A DNA stretch of 33,554 nt from an uncultured Planctomycetota bacterium (GCA_903892045.1 CAITGX010000449.1:1-33554), one strand, 5' to 3'. Shown: positions 1 to 7,100, numbered from the stretch's first letter. Translations and numbers: made by a program. The notes: generated by a model from the sequence alone, not told the origin.

Positions 1-474
1 CTGCGAGGCGAGCCGCTCGCAGCGCTGGTCGGACCGCTCGAGCCCTGGCGAGCGTTGCGACAGGCGCTGCTCGTGCTCGCCGTGACGCTGCCGCTCTGGG
101 GCCTCGGCACTGTCCTCGCCCTGCGCGGCGGCTGGGTCTTCCCGGCGCTCGGAACGACCGGCGGCGCGACGCCCATCGCGCTCGTGACCCTGCCGCTCGT
201 CGAGGAGTTCTTCTTTCGCGGCGACCTGCAGCCGCGGCTCGAGCGCGTGTGGCCCGAGCGACGCACGCTGCTCGGTGCGCAGGTCAGCCGGGGCTGGCTG
301 GTCGCCGCGCTGGCGTTCGGCCTCGCTCACCTGCAGCTCGGTCCGCTCGCGGCCGCAAGCCGCGTCGTACCGGGACTCGTGCTCGGCCACTGTCGCGCGG
401 CGACCGGCTCGATCTGGGCCGGCTGGCTCGTGCACGTCGCTTACAACCTCGCCGGCTCGCTGTTCGCTGGCTGA
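1..474 (+). CDS. CPBP family intramembrane metalloprotease (5' end missing)
   Basis: The reading frame is open from the first base of the window, so the N-terminus lies outside. The visible part shows the three CPBP (Abi/CAAX-protease-like) signatures in order: an EExxxR motif in VEEFFFRGDL, a FxxxH motif in AFGLAHLQLG, and a final HxxxN in LVHVAYNLAGSL. Hydrophobic membrane segments lie between them. In the family these residues build a metal or catalytic site inside the membrane; known members process prenylated proteins or give bacteriocin self-immunity, but the substrate here cannot be read from the sequence. The 3' end overlaps the convergent Lgt-like gene by 34 bp. An internal TTG at 55 is a possible but less likely start. 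Confidence 0.85.
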   Translation: MRGEPLAALVGPLEPWRALRQALLVLAVTLPLWGLGTVLALRGGWVFPALGTTGGATPIALVTLPLVEEFFFRGDLQPRLERVWPERRTLLGAQVSRGWLVAALAFGLAHLQLGPLAAASRVVPGLVLGHCRAATGSIWAGWLVHVAYNLAGSLFAG

Positions 475-1199
475 CGGACGCGGGCGATCGAGAGCGCCGC
501 GAGCGCGCCGAGACAGCTCCACTGCGCGAACGTGAGGCCGCCGCAGCGCGGGTCGACATCCGCCGCCGCGATCGCGCCGCTCGCGATCGCCGCAAGCGCG
601 TCGTCACCGTCGATGCGCAGGAAGTCGAGCAGGAAGCGCGCGGGTGCGTAGGCGAGCACGAAGGTCGCGAGCACTGCACCATCCGACCTCCGGCGCTGGA
701 AGGCACGCACGCACAGCGCGAGCACGGGCAGGGCGAGCAGGGCCTCGTACAGTCCGAGGTCGTGGCGCAGGCCATCCGGGTAGGCGCAGGCCAGCACGAA
801 CTCGCTGCGCGCTCCGGGGTGATCGTGGGCGAGAAAGCACCCAAGGCGCGCGAGCGGCCACGCGGCCGCGAGTCCGAGCAGCACGAGCTCGGCGGCTGCG
901 GCGAAGCTCCTGCGCACGAGTCGCGCGAACAAGAGCGTCCCGAGCGCACCCCCGAGGAACCCGCCCGCGGACGACAGTCCGTACGTGAGCGAGAAGAGCG
1001 CCACCCACGGTCGCTCGCCGAGCCCGTCGGGCGAGTGGAACAGCAGCGCGGCAAGATGCGCACCGATGAGACCGCTGACGAGCGCCATCGAGGCCGCCAC
1101 GAGCCCTACCGAGGCCCGTTCGCCGCGCGCGCGCGCGGCCCACGCGCTCGTCGCGAGCCCGAGCGCCGCAGCAGCCGTGGAGGTGACGACGAAGCTCAT
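441..1199 (-). CDS. Divergent prolipoprotein diacylglyceryl transferase (Lgt)-like membrane protein
   Basis: This 252-residue polytopic membrane protein has the order of Lgt landmarks: a Gly-rich segment GGFLGG (about 79-84), ARLGCF (117-122, Arg118 at the position of E. coli Arg143), LYE (150-152) and YAPARFLLDF (Arg188 at the position of E. coli Arg239). Lgt transfers diacylglycerol from phosphatidylglycerol to the lipobox cysteine of prolipoproteins in the inner membrane. The match is not clean: the conserved Asn of RxGN is Cys121, the catalytic His of the HGG motif is not obvious, and the Glu after the second Arg is Asp192. It could be a paralogue with another lipid or protein substrate. 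It is divergent from the sigma gene (64 bp apart) and has a TAGGAT box 18 nt before its ATG. Confidence 0.7.
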   Translation of the reverse strand: MSFVVTSTAAAALGLATSAWAARARGERASVGLVAASMALVSGLIGAHLAALLFHSPDGLGERPWVALFSLTYGLSSAGGFLGGALGTLLFARLVRRSFAAAAELVLLGLAAAWPLARLGCFLAHDHPGARSEFVLACAYPDGLRHDLGLYEALLALPVLALCVRAFQRRRSDGAVLATFVLAYAPARFLLDFLRIDGDDALAAIASGAIAAADVDPRCGGLTFAQWSCLGALAALSIARVRQPANSEPARL

Positions 1200-1263
1200 C
1201 GCAGGACCGTGGACCCCATCCTACGGCGACGCCGCGGGGGACTGGTATGCTCGCCAGCCAGCG
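1200..1263. promoter_or_regulatory. Divergent promoter region between the Lgt-like gene and the ECF sigma gene
   Basis: This 64-bp gap separates two divergent start codons. On the plus strand an extended -10-like TGGTATGCT (TATGCT at 1246-1251) sits 12 nt before the sigma-gene ATG. On the minus strand TAGGAT (complement of 1218-1223) sits 18 nt before the Lgt-like ATG. I see no convincing -35 for either. The call rests on position and -10 similarity only. Confidence 0.4.
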
Positions 1264-1896
1264 ATGGACGCGGCCTCGCAGGAACTCGAGCGACTGGCGC
1301 AGCGCGCGGCGGCGGGCGATCGCGGGGCCGTCGACGTGCTCATCGCGCGCTACCTGCCGGAGCTGCACGCCTTCGTCCGCCTGCGCGCGGGCCCGGTGGT
1401 GCGTGCGCGCGAGTCGAGCTCGGACATCGTGCAGTCCGTGTGCCGCGAGGTGCTCGAGCACATCGACCGCTTCCAGTTCCCGAGCGAGTCCGCGTTCAAG
1501 CAGTGGCTCTACACGACCGCACTGCGCAAGATCCTCAACCGCCACGACTACTGGCTCGCGCAGAAGCGCGACGCGCAGCGCGAGATCGGACTCGGCGCGA
1601 ACGCGAGCGGCTCGTTCGACGAGGGCGCCCTGCTCGACTGCTACGGGCGCTTCTCCTCGCCGAGCCACGGCGCCGTGCGGCGCGAGGAGCTCGAGCGCAT
1701 CGAGCGCGCCTTCGAGCAGATGCCCGAGGAGTACCGCGAGGTGATCACGCTCGCGCACCTGGTCGGGCTCTCGCGCGCCGAGATCGCGCAGCAGCTGGGC
1801 AAGAGCGAGGGAGCCGTGCGAGTGCTGCTGCACCGCGCGCTCGCGCGCATGTCGTCGATCCTGAGCGGACCTGGCACGGGCGGAGAGGGAGAGTGA
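1264..1896 (+). CDS. ECF-type RNA polymerase sigma factor
   Basis: The 210-residue protein has a sigma region 2 (about 25-95, with SSDIVQSVCREVLEHIDRF and the basic FKQWLYTTALRKILNR stretch) and a sigma region 4 helix-turn-helix (about 140-203, MPEEYREVITLAHLVGLS followed by EIAQQLGKSEGAVRVLLHRA). This two-domain form directs RNA polymerase to a dedicated promoter set. No transmembrane anti-sigma gene is adjacent; the RsbW-like kinase at 3787-4311 belongs to another partner-switching class. ATG 1264 is chosen because it lies just before the conserved region and 12 nt after a -10-like box; the frame is open further upstream, but only as antisense to the Lgt-like gene. It starts an operon with the MBL nuclease and JAMM protease genes. 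Confidence 0.9.
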   Translation: MDAASQELERLAQRAAAGDRGAVDVLIARYLPELHAFVRLRAGPVVRARESSSDIVQSVCREVLEHIDRFQFPSESAFKQWLYTTALRKILNRHDYWLAQKRDAQREIGLGANASGSFDEGALLDCYGRFSSPSHGAVRREELERIERAFEQMPEEYREVITLAHLVGLSRAEIAQQLGKSEGAVRVLLHRALARMSSILSGPGTGGEGE

Positions 1897-1900
1897 TTCC

Positions 1901-3400
1901 ATGGAGATCGAGTTCCACGGCGCGACGGACGGGACCACGGGCAGCTGCCACGTGCTGCGCGCGGGCGGGCGGCAGGTGCTGCTCGAGTGCGGGCTCTTCC
2001 AGGGCCACCGCGAGGACACCTACAAGCGCAACTCGCAGTTCCGCTTCGACCCGCGCGCGATCGACGCGGTGATCCTCTCGCACGCGCACATCGACCACTC
2101 CGGGCGCCTGCCCATGCTCGTGCGCGGCGGCTTCAAGGGCCCGATCCACTCGACCGGCGCGACGGTCGACCTCGCCGAGCCGATGCTGCTCGACAGCGCC
2201 AGCATCCAGCTCAAGGATGCCGAGTTCCTCAACAAGCGCCGCGTGATGGACAAGGTGCGCGCACGGCGTGAGCGCCGCGGGGAGCGCTACCAGGCCCGCC
2301 ACGCGCTGGCGCACTTCCACACCCACGACGACGCTCCGGCGCTCGCGGTCTCCAACCCGCCCAAGCGCGAGGTGCTGCCGCTGTACCTCGAGGAGGACGT
2401 GCGCGACACGCTGCCCCTGTTCGTCCCGCACCACTGGGGCGACTGGTTCCAGATCGGCCCGTCCCTGCGCGTGCGGCTGCACGACGCCGGGCACATCCTC
2501 GGCGCCTCGTGGGTCGAGCTCGAGGCGCGCGAGCGCGGCAAGACGGTGCGAGTCGTGTTCTCCGGTGACTACGGGCGCCCGCAGCCGATCCTGCGCGATC
2601 CCGTGCCGCTCGCACCCGCCGACATCGTGATCTGCGAGAGCACCTACGGCGATCGCTGCCATCCGCCGGTCGACGACACCGAGGCGCAGCTCTCGCTCGC
2701 CGTCGAGCGGCTCCACAAGCGCCGCCGCGGCAAGCTGCTCATCCCGGCCTTCGCCGTGGGCCGCACGCAGCACATCCTGTACGCGCTCTCGCGCATCTTC
2801 GAGCGCAAGAAGATCGCGGACATTCCCGTGTACGTGGACAGCCCGCTCGCCAAGCGCGCGACGGAGATCGTCTACAAGCACCGCGAGTGCTTCGACGACG
2901 ACGCGCTGGCGCGCCTGCGCAAGGCCGAGTCGGGCGAGCATCGCCTCAAGGTGCACTTCACCCAGACCGTCGACGACAGCAAGGCACTCAACCAGGCCAA
3001 GGGCCCGATGGTGGTCGTCTCGGCCTCGGGGATGATGGAGTCGGGCCGCATCCTGCACCACCTCGCGTGGGCGATCGGCAGCCCGGACACCGAAGTCGCG
3101 GTGGTCGGCTATCAGGCGCAGGGCACGCTCGGCCGGCGCCTCGTCGACGGTGCGCGCGAGGTCAACATCCTCGGCATGCTGCACGCCGTGCGCGCGCGCA
3201 TCACGATCATGAACGGCTTCTCCGCGCACGCCGACCGCGACGGGCTGCTGCAGACGCTGCTCCCCATCGCGCCGCAGTGCAAGTCGCTGTTCCTCGTGCA
3301 CGGCGAGAACGACCAGCGGCTGCCGCTCGCGCGCACGCTCGGCCAGCGCGGCTTCGCGCGCGTCGAGTGCCCGCGCAACGCGGCCGTGTGGAAGCTGTGA
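1901..3400 (+). CDS. MBL-fold beta-CASP RNA-processing nuclease (CPSF73/Ysh1-like)
   Basis: The 499-residue protein has a metallo-beta-lactamase core with HxHxDH at 61-66, His198 in HDAGHILGA and Asp223 in FSGDYGRP. A beta-CASP region follows (ICESTYGDR near 244-252, LLIPAFAVGRTQ near 279-290, VVVSASGMMESGR near 371-383), then the RNA-specificity segment with GFSAHADRDGL (439-449). These are hallmarks of zinc-dependent nucleases of the CPSF-73/YSH1 type, which cut RNA endonucleolytically and sometimes exonucleolytically in the cytoplasm. The ATG follows the sigma-gene stop by 4 bp and has a strong purine-rich ribosome site (GGAGAGGGAGAG). Its stop overlaps the GTG of the next gene. Co-transcription suggests a role in RNA turnover linked to the sigma factor, but targets are unknown. 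Confidence 0.93.
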   Translation: MEIEFHGATDGTTGSCHVLRAGGRQVLLECGLFQGHREDTYKRNSQFRFDPRAIDAVILSHAHIDHSGRLPMLVRGGFKGPIHSTGATVDLAEPMLLDSASIQLKDAEFLNKRRVMDKVRARRERRGERYQARHALAHFHTHDDAPALAVSNPPKREVLPLYLEEDVRDTLPLFVPHHWGDWFQIGPSLRVRLHDAGHILGASWVELEARERGKTVRVVFSGDYGRPQPILRDPVPLAPADIVICESTYGDRCHPPVDDTEAQLSLAVERLHKRRRGKLLIPAFAVGRTQHILYALSRIFERKKIADIPVYVDSPLAKRATEIVYKHRECFDDDALARLRKAESGEHRLKVHFTQTVDDSKALNQAKGPMVVVSASGMMESGRILHHLAWAIGSPDTEVAVVGYQAQGTLGRRLVDGAREVNILGMLHAVRARITIMNGFSAHADRDGLLQTLLPIAPQCKSLFLVHGENDQRLPLARTLGQRGFARVECPRNAAVWKL

Positions 3401-3786
3401 GGCCGCTGCGCGCGCACGCGCCGCACGAGCTGCGCACGGACCTGCTCGAGCGCGCTCGCGCGGCCGCGCCGCGCGAGGCCTGCGGCCTGCTGCTCGGCCG
3501 CCGCACGCCGGACGGCATCGAATTGGAGTCGCTCGCCGAGCTGCCGAACCGTGCACGCACGGCCGATGCGTTCGAGCTCGAGCCGCTCGACGTGCTCGCC
3601 GCCGAGCGCGCGGCGCTCGCGAGCGGGCGCGAAGTGGTCGGGGCCTGGCACTCGCACGTCGACGCACCCGCGGTGCCCTCCGTGCGCGACCTCGCCGGAG
3701 CGGGCTACGGTCTTTCGCTCGTGATTTCCCTGCGCGCGAACGAGCTGCGCGCCTGGCAGGGCGCGGTCGAGCTCGAGCTCGCCTGA
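3397..3786 (+). CDS. JAMM/MPN+ (Mov34 family) metalloprotease
   Basis: The 129-residue protein starts at a GTG overlapping the upstream stop (GTGA, 3397-3400). It has a complete JAMM motif: Glu27, then His85-Ser-His87, seven residues, Ser95, two residues, Asp98. The family uses one zinc to cleave isopeptide or peptide bonds; bacterial members often act on ubiquitin-like sulfur carriers (MoaD/ThiS type) or in cysteine release. No ubiquitin-like or E1-like gene is in the window, so the substrate is unknown. It is last in the sigma-nuclease-JAMM operon. Its TGA directly abuts the stop of the convergent RsbW-like gene, forming TGATCA inside a 12-bp palindrome (3781-3792). Confidence 0.85.
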   Translation: MRPLRAHAPHELRTDLLERARAAAPREACGLLLGRRTPDGIELESLAELPNRARTADAFELEPLDVLAAERAALASGREVVGAWHSHVDAPAVPSVRDLAGAGYGLSLVISLRANELRAWQGAVELELA

Positions 3787-4311
3787 TCAGGCCGGGAGCG
3801 GCCCGTCCCAGTGGCAGGTCGCGCGTGCGACGTTGCCGCGCGCGCTGAACTCGAGTGCTTCGCACAGCTCGCGCACGATCGCCAGTCCGCGACCGGAGCG
3901 ACGTCCGGGCAGCGGCGCGCGCGGAGCTCGTGGATCGAAGCCGGAGCCGCTGTCCTCGACCTCGATCGAGAGCACCGGATCGCCGTGCAGCGTCTCGAGC
4001 GCGAGCGCGATGCGCACGCGTCCGGTGCGGTTCTCGCGCAGGAGCCGCTCGCGCAGCACGTAGTAGTCGCTGAAGCCGCCGTCGCGCTCCTTGAGCGCCG
4101 AGTCGAGCCCGAGCACTCCGTGCTCGAGAGCGTTGTGCCACAGCTCCGCGACCACCAGCGCCACGGAGTCGATCGAGTCGCGCGTCCAGCCCGCCTCCGC
4201 GAGCGCTTCCTCGCAGGCGTGCACCGGGTCCGCGGCACCGAGCTCGCTACCTTCGAGCGTGAGGTCGAAGCGCCAGCCCGTCGCCGGAGCTTGGGGGGAG
4301 AACGGGCCCAT
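3787..4311 (-). CDS. RsbW-like anti-sigma factor / serine kinase (HATPase_c)
   Basis: The 174-residue cytoplasmic protein has the GHKL ATPase boxes in order: N box ELWHNALEHG (Glu56, Asn60, His64), G1 box DSGSGFD (120-126) and G2 box GRGLAIVREL (140-149). RsbW/SpoIIAB proteins bind and block a sigma factor or another partner and phosphorylate a STAS antagonist. The gene is 7 bp downstream of a STAS gene in the same operon, the standard pairing. The usual target, a SigB/SigF-like sigma factor, is not in the window. The ECF sigma gene lies 2.4 kb away but is convergent and of another class, so a link between them is only speculation. Confidence 0.88.
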   Translation of the reverse strand: MGPFSPQAPATGWRFDLTLEGSELGAADPVHACEEALAEAGWTRDSIDSVALVVAELWHNALEHGVLGLDSALKERDGGFSDYYVLRERLLRENRTGRVRIALALETLHGDPVLSIEVEDSGSGFDPRAPRAPLPGRRSGRGLAIVRELCEALEFSARGNVARATCHWDGPLPA

Positions 4312-4318
4312 CGCGCGC

Positions 4319-4621
4319 TCAGGCCACCGTGAACCAGTGGCCGAAGTCGCTCGCGGCCAGCGTGCGCGCCACCAGCGGGCGCGGGTGCTCGAGCGTGACC
4401 GAGGCGCCCTTCGAGGCCGCGAAGTCGCGCAGGAGCAGCAGCATCCCGAGCGCGGAGCTGTCGAGGTACTCGGCGTCGCGCAGGTCGACCACGAAGGCGG
4501 AAGGCTCGCGCTCGCACTCCTCGTAGGAGCGCAGGAAGGTCTCGCGGGAGCGGAAGTCGAAGCGTCCGGCGACGCGCAGCGTGAGCGTGCCGTCGTCGGA
4601 GAGGGTGGAGAGGATCGGCAT
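4319..4621 (-). CDS. STAS-domain anti-sigma factor antagonist (RsbV/SpoIIAA-like)
   Basis: The 100-residue single-domain STAS protein shows FVVDLRDAEYLDSSALGML, with the phosphorylatable serine in the DSSAL turn matching SpoIIAA/RsbV. Unphosphorylated, such proteins bind the RsbW-type kinase and free its partner; phosphorylation by the kinase reverses this. The kinase gene follows 7 bp downstream. The frame is open far upstream on this strand, but only as a shadow of perR; ATG at 4621 starts the conserved domain (MPILSTLSDDGTLTLRV). I see no Shine-Dalgarno sequence before it. Confidence 0.87.
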   Translation of the reverse strand: MPILSTLSDDGTLTLRVAGRFDFRSRETFLRSYEECEREPSAFVVDLRDAEYLDSSALGMLLLLRDFAASKGASVTLEHPRPLVARTLAASDFGHWFTVA

Positions 4622-4798
4622 AGGGGGCGGCGAGGAATGTCGACCGCCGGAAGGAGTTTCTTGGGGCGCAGGCGCTGCGCTTTCCCGTCTCTGGGCCCGA
4701 GTTCCCCCGGCGGCTGCGCCCCATGGCCCGCCTCGGCGGAGGGGGCAAGGTCGGAGCTGGGGGCTGGAATTCGTCTGGAGCTGGACTAAGTCCAGAAC
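4622..4798. promoter_or_regulatory. Divergent regulatory region between the STAS gene and perR
   Basis: This 177-bp gap holds the control region of two divergent operons. GCGCAG (4666-4671) can pair with CTGCGC (4675-4680, 3-nt loop, followed by TTT on the plus strand), or as part of GGGGCGCAG (4663-4671) with CTGCGCCCC (4714-4722). The two pairings are mutually exclusive and would lie in the 5' leader of the STAS transcript if that starts upstream. Next to perR is a perfect 15-bp palindrome, described separately. I see no convincing -35/-10 pair. Confidence 0.4.
4781..4795. promoter_or_regulatory. Putative Per/Fur-family operator (7-1-7 perfect palindrome)
   Basis: The sequence CTGGACTAAGTCCAG is a perfect inverted repeat with 7-bp arms around one central A, ending 3 bp before the perR ATG. 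The 7-1-7 geometry is that of Per boxes and Fur boxes, though the bases differ from the AT-rich Bacillus consensus. The position would let PerR block initiation of its own operon. Assignment is by geometry and context, not by a known consensus. Confidence 0.55.
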
Positions 4799-5305
4799 AT
4801 GTCTGCGCACGTGCCCCCGCCCGCTGCCACTTCCGGCCCATCGGGCGCCCCTTCCGGCCCGCCCAGCCTCCCGGCCCTGCGCGAGCGCCTCGCGGCCTGC
4901 GGCATCGGCCCCTCGGCCCAGCGGCTCGCCATCGCCGAGGTGGTGCTCGCCACCGACCGCCACCCCTGCGCGGAAGCCGTGCTGGCGGCGGTCTCCGCGC
5001 GCCTGCCGAGCATCTCGCGCGCCACGGTCTACGCCAGCCTGGCGCTGTTCGTCGAGCGCGGCCTGCTGCGCGAGCTCGCGCTCGAGGAGGGCCGCGTGGT
5101 CTACGACCCCAAGCTCGAGCCCCACCACCACTTCATCGACGACGCGACCGGCGCGATCGTCGACGTGCCGTGGGATGCGCTCGCGGTGCGCGGCGTGCCC
5201 GCGCTGCCCGGCGTCGACGTGCGCGAATACCAGGTCGTCCTGCGCGGCTCTCTCCGCGCGGGCGACCGTCGTTCCTCTCCTCCCACCCCCCACCCGCAAG
5301 CCTGA
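4799..5305 (+). CDS. perR: Fur-family peroxide-sensing regulator, PerR-like
   Basis: The 168-residue protein has a winged-helix DNA-binding domain (about 35-92, with SRATVYASLALFVERGLL) and a dimerisation/metal domain. Regulatory metal ligands match B. subtilis PerR in spacing: His55, Asp103, His109, His111 and Asp122 (PerR His37, Asp85, His91, His93, Asp104). The Asp at the last position favours PerR over Fur. The structural zinc cysteines are absent (first pair replaced by Asp114 and Thr117), as known for Leptospira PerRA. In PerR, Fe-catalysed oxidation of the histidines releases DNA and induces peroxide defence. It leads the ahpC-ahpD-dps cluster, and a palindromic operator candidate lies just upstream. 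A GTG at codon 5 is an alternative start. The Pro/Ser-rich N-terminal 22 residues look disordered. Confidence 0.85.
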   Translation: MSAHVPPPAATSGPSGAPSGPPSLPALRERLAACGIGPSAQRLAIAEVVLATDRHPCAEAVLAAVSARLPSISRATVYASLALFVERGLLRELALEEGRVVYDPKLEPHHHFIDDATGAIVDVPWDALAVRGVPALPGVDVREYQVVLRGSLRAGDRRSSPPTPHPQA

Positions 5306-5307
5306 CC

Positions 5308-5844
5308 ATGCTGACCATCGGAGATCGCCTCCCCGCCTTCCGCCTGCAAGCCGCCGTGTCCCTCGAGAAGGGCCAGGAATTCGCCGAGCTCACCCACGAG
5401 AGCTACCCGGGCAAGTGGCTCGTGCTGTTCGCGTGGCCGCTCGACTTCACCTTCGTGTGCCCGACGGAGATCGCCGAGTTCGGACGCCGCAACGCGGACT
5501 TCCGCGAGCGTGACGCGCAGGTGCTCGGTCTCTCCTGCGACTCGCAGTTCGTGCACCTCGCGTGGCGCAAGGACCACGCGGACCTGAAGAACCTGCCCTA
5601 CCCGATGCTCGCGGACCTCAAGCGCGAGCTGTGCGGCGCGCTCGGCATCCTGCACAAGGACGAGGGCATCCCGCTGCGCGCGACGTTCCTCGTCGATCCG
5701 CAGGGCGTGATCCGCTACGTGTCGGTGCACGACCTCTCGGTGGGCCGCAACGTCGACGAGGTGCTGCGCACGCTCGACGCGCTGCAGACGGACGAGCTCT
5801 GCCCCTGCAACTGGAAGCCGGGCCAGGCCACGCTCAAGGTCTAG
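5308..5844 (+). CDS. ahpC: Alkyl hydroperoxide reductase C, 2-Cys peroxiredoxin
   Basis: The 178-residue peroxiredoxin has the peroxidatic motif FTFVCPTE with Cys51 and a C-terminal resolving cysteine in ELCPCNWKPG. It reduces hydrogen peroxide, organic peroxides and peroxynitrite in the cytoplasm, cycling through a disulfide. The length and the CPCNW tail match the AhpC class paired with AhpD in actinobacteria, where AhpD replaces AhpF as reductant. The start lies 2 bp after the perR stop and ahpD follows 7 bp after its own stop. No ahpF is present nearby. Confidence 0.95.
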   Translation: MLTIGDRLPAFRLQAAVSLEKGQEFAELTHESYPGKWLVLFAWPLDFTFVCPTEIAEFGRRNADFRERDAQVLGLSCDSQFVHLAWRKDHADLKNLPYPMLADLKRELCGALGILHKDEGIPLRATFLVDPQGVIRYVSVHDLSVGRNVDEVLRTLDALQTDELCPCNWKPGQATLKV

Positions 5845-5851
5845 GCGTGCG

Positions 5852-6409
5852 ATGGACGCCCTCGAAGCGCTGCGGACGGGCCTCCCGGAGGCCACCAAGG
5901 ACATCCGCCTGAACCTCTCGAGCGTGCTCGCCGACGGCGCGCCGCTCGATCTCGACCAGCGTCTCGGCTGCGCCTACGCCGTGGCGCTCGCCACCGGCTC
6001 GGTCGAGCTCGCGCACGCCATCCGTGCCGAGGCGCAGGGCAAGGCCTCGCCCGCTGCGCTCGAGGACGCCACCGCGGCCGCCGCGCTGGCGGCCATGAAC
6101 AACGTCTACTACCGCTTCCGCCACAAGGTGGGCAGCGAGTCCTACGCACAGCGCAGCCCGCGCCTGCGCATGAATCGACTCGCGCAGACGGCCGGTCCGC
6201 GGACCAGCATGGAACTCTACGTCCTCGCCGTCAGCGCCTACAACGACTGCGAGACCTGCGTGCAGGCTCACGAGCGGCTCGTGCGCGAAGGCGGGCTCGG
6301 CGAGGACGCCGTCCACGAGGCCGTGCGCATCGCCGCGGTCGTCGCCGGGGTGGCCACGGCCCTCGCGGCGGCGCGCGTCGAGCGTGCGAGCGCGTCCGAG
6401 CACCCCTAG
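5852..6409 (+). CDS. ahpD: AhpD-type alkylhydroperoxidase / AhpC reductase partner
   Basis: The 185-residue all-helical protein carries the AhpD signatures AMNNVYYRFRH (81-91) and the redox centre DCETCVQAH with Cys133, Cys136 and His140, plus an upstream Glu121. AhpD is a CMD-like trimer that passes electrons from lipoyl proteins to AhpC and has weak peroxidase activity of its own. Its place 7 bp after ahpC, with no ahpF, supports it as the AhpC reductant. Start ATG 5852 gives the normal family length. The stop is followed by 25 bp before dps. Confidence 0.94.
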   Translation: MDALEALRTGLPEATKDIRLNLSSVLADGAPLDLDQRLGCAYAVALATGSVELAHAIRAEAQGKASPAALEDATAAAALAAMNNVYYRFRHKVGSESYAQRSPRLRMNRLAQTAGPRTSMELYVLAVSAYNDCETCVQAHERLVREGGLGEDAVHEAVRIAAVVAGVATALAAARVERASASEHP

Positions 6410-6434
6410 GGAAAGCAGCGAAGGAGCCGTTCCG

Positions 6435-6956
6435 ATGACCCGCAACACGCTGAAGCCGGCTGCACGGCCCAACGCCGTGCGCACCTCGACCCCGAGCAGC
6501 CTGAGCGAGACGACGCGCGAGCGCATCGTCGCGGAGCTCAACGACCGGCTCGCCGATGCCGCCGACCTGCACTCGCAGGTCAAGGTGGCGCACTGGAACG
6601 TCAAGGGTCCGCAGTTCGCGGCCCTGCATCCGCTGTTCGAGACGTTCGCGGTCGCTCTCGCGGGCTGGATCGACGAGCTCGCCGAGCGCGCCGTGATCCT
6701 CGGCGGAACGGCCTATGGAACGGTGCGACAGGCCGCGCGCGCCTCGCGCATCGCCGAATACCCGAGCGAGGTGACGCGCGACCTCGAGCACGTCGAGCTG
6801 CTCGTGGCGCGCTTCGACACCTTCGCCGAGGGCCTGCGGGCCACGCGCGGGCTCGCCGAGGAGTTCGGCGACATCGACACCGCCGACCTGCTGACAGCGA
6901 TGCTCCAGCAGCACGAGAAGCACGGCTGGTTCCTGCGGGCCACGCTCGGCGTCTAG
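6435..6956 (+). CDS. dps: Dps-family DNA-binding ferritin-like protein
   Basis: The 173-residue four-helix-bundle protein carries the Dps ferroxidase residues: His53 in VAHWNVKGP, His65 in LHPLFE, and Asp80 and Glu84 in IDELAERAV; the position of E. coli Asp67 is Glu69. Dps dodecamers oxidise Fe(II) with hydrogen peroxide, store the iron and often bind DNA, limiting Fenton damage. The N-terminal 20 residues are basic and Pro/Ala-rich, fitting a DNA-binding tail. ATG 6435 is chosen because AAGGAG at 6421-6426 is well placed; the frame is open upstream only over the ahpD end. It closes the peroxide cluster. Confidence 0.94.
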   Translation: MTRNTLKPAARPNAVRTSTPSSLSETTRERIVAELNDRLADAADLHSQVKVAHWNVKGPQFAALHPLFETFAVALAGWIDELAERAVILGGTAYGTVRQAARASRIAEYPSEVTRDLEHVELLVARFDTFAEGLRATRGLAEEFGDIDTADLLTAMLQQHEKHGWFLRATLGV

Positions 6957-7100
6957 CTCTCGGAGAGGCCCGCGGCCGCGATGCGGCGGCAGCCGCGACC
7001 GGTCGTGTCGAGCGAGCGCCCACCGGGCACTCCCGCTCGAACCTGTGCGCGGGCCGCATGACTTCCGCGACAGCGGTCGAGTACCTTCTGCGCAGCGAAC
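6957..7100. terminator. Gap after dps with a two-part hairpin, candidate terminator
   Basis: This 144-bp gap contains TCGAGCG (7008-7014) pairing with CGCTCGA (7034-7040) and, inside it, GCCC (7018-7021) pairing with GGGC (7025-7028). There is no U tract, so factor-independent termination is uncertain. A TACCTT -10-like box at 7082-7087 lies 13 nt before the cytochrome ATG. Nothing else stands out. Confidence 0.35.

Noticed and set aside
3781-3792. 12-bp palindrome GCCTGATCAGGC at the junction of the JAMM and RsbW-like genes
   Set aside because: It arises largely from the two abutting stop codons (TGATCA) and has no loop or U tract; too short to call a terminator or operator.
1745-4141. Long minus-strand open frame opposite the sigma, nuclease and JAMM genes
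   Set aside because: Its translation is low-complexity Arg/Ala/Leu text, typical of antisense frames in very GC-rich DNA; the plus-strand genes carry full motifs.
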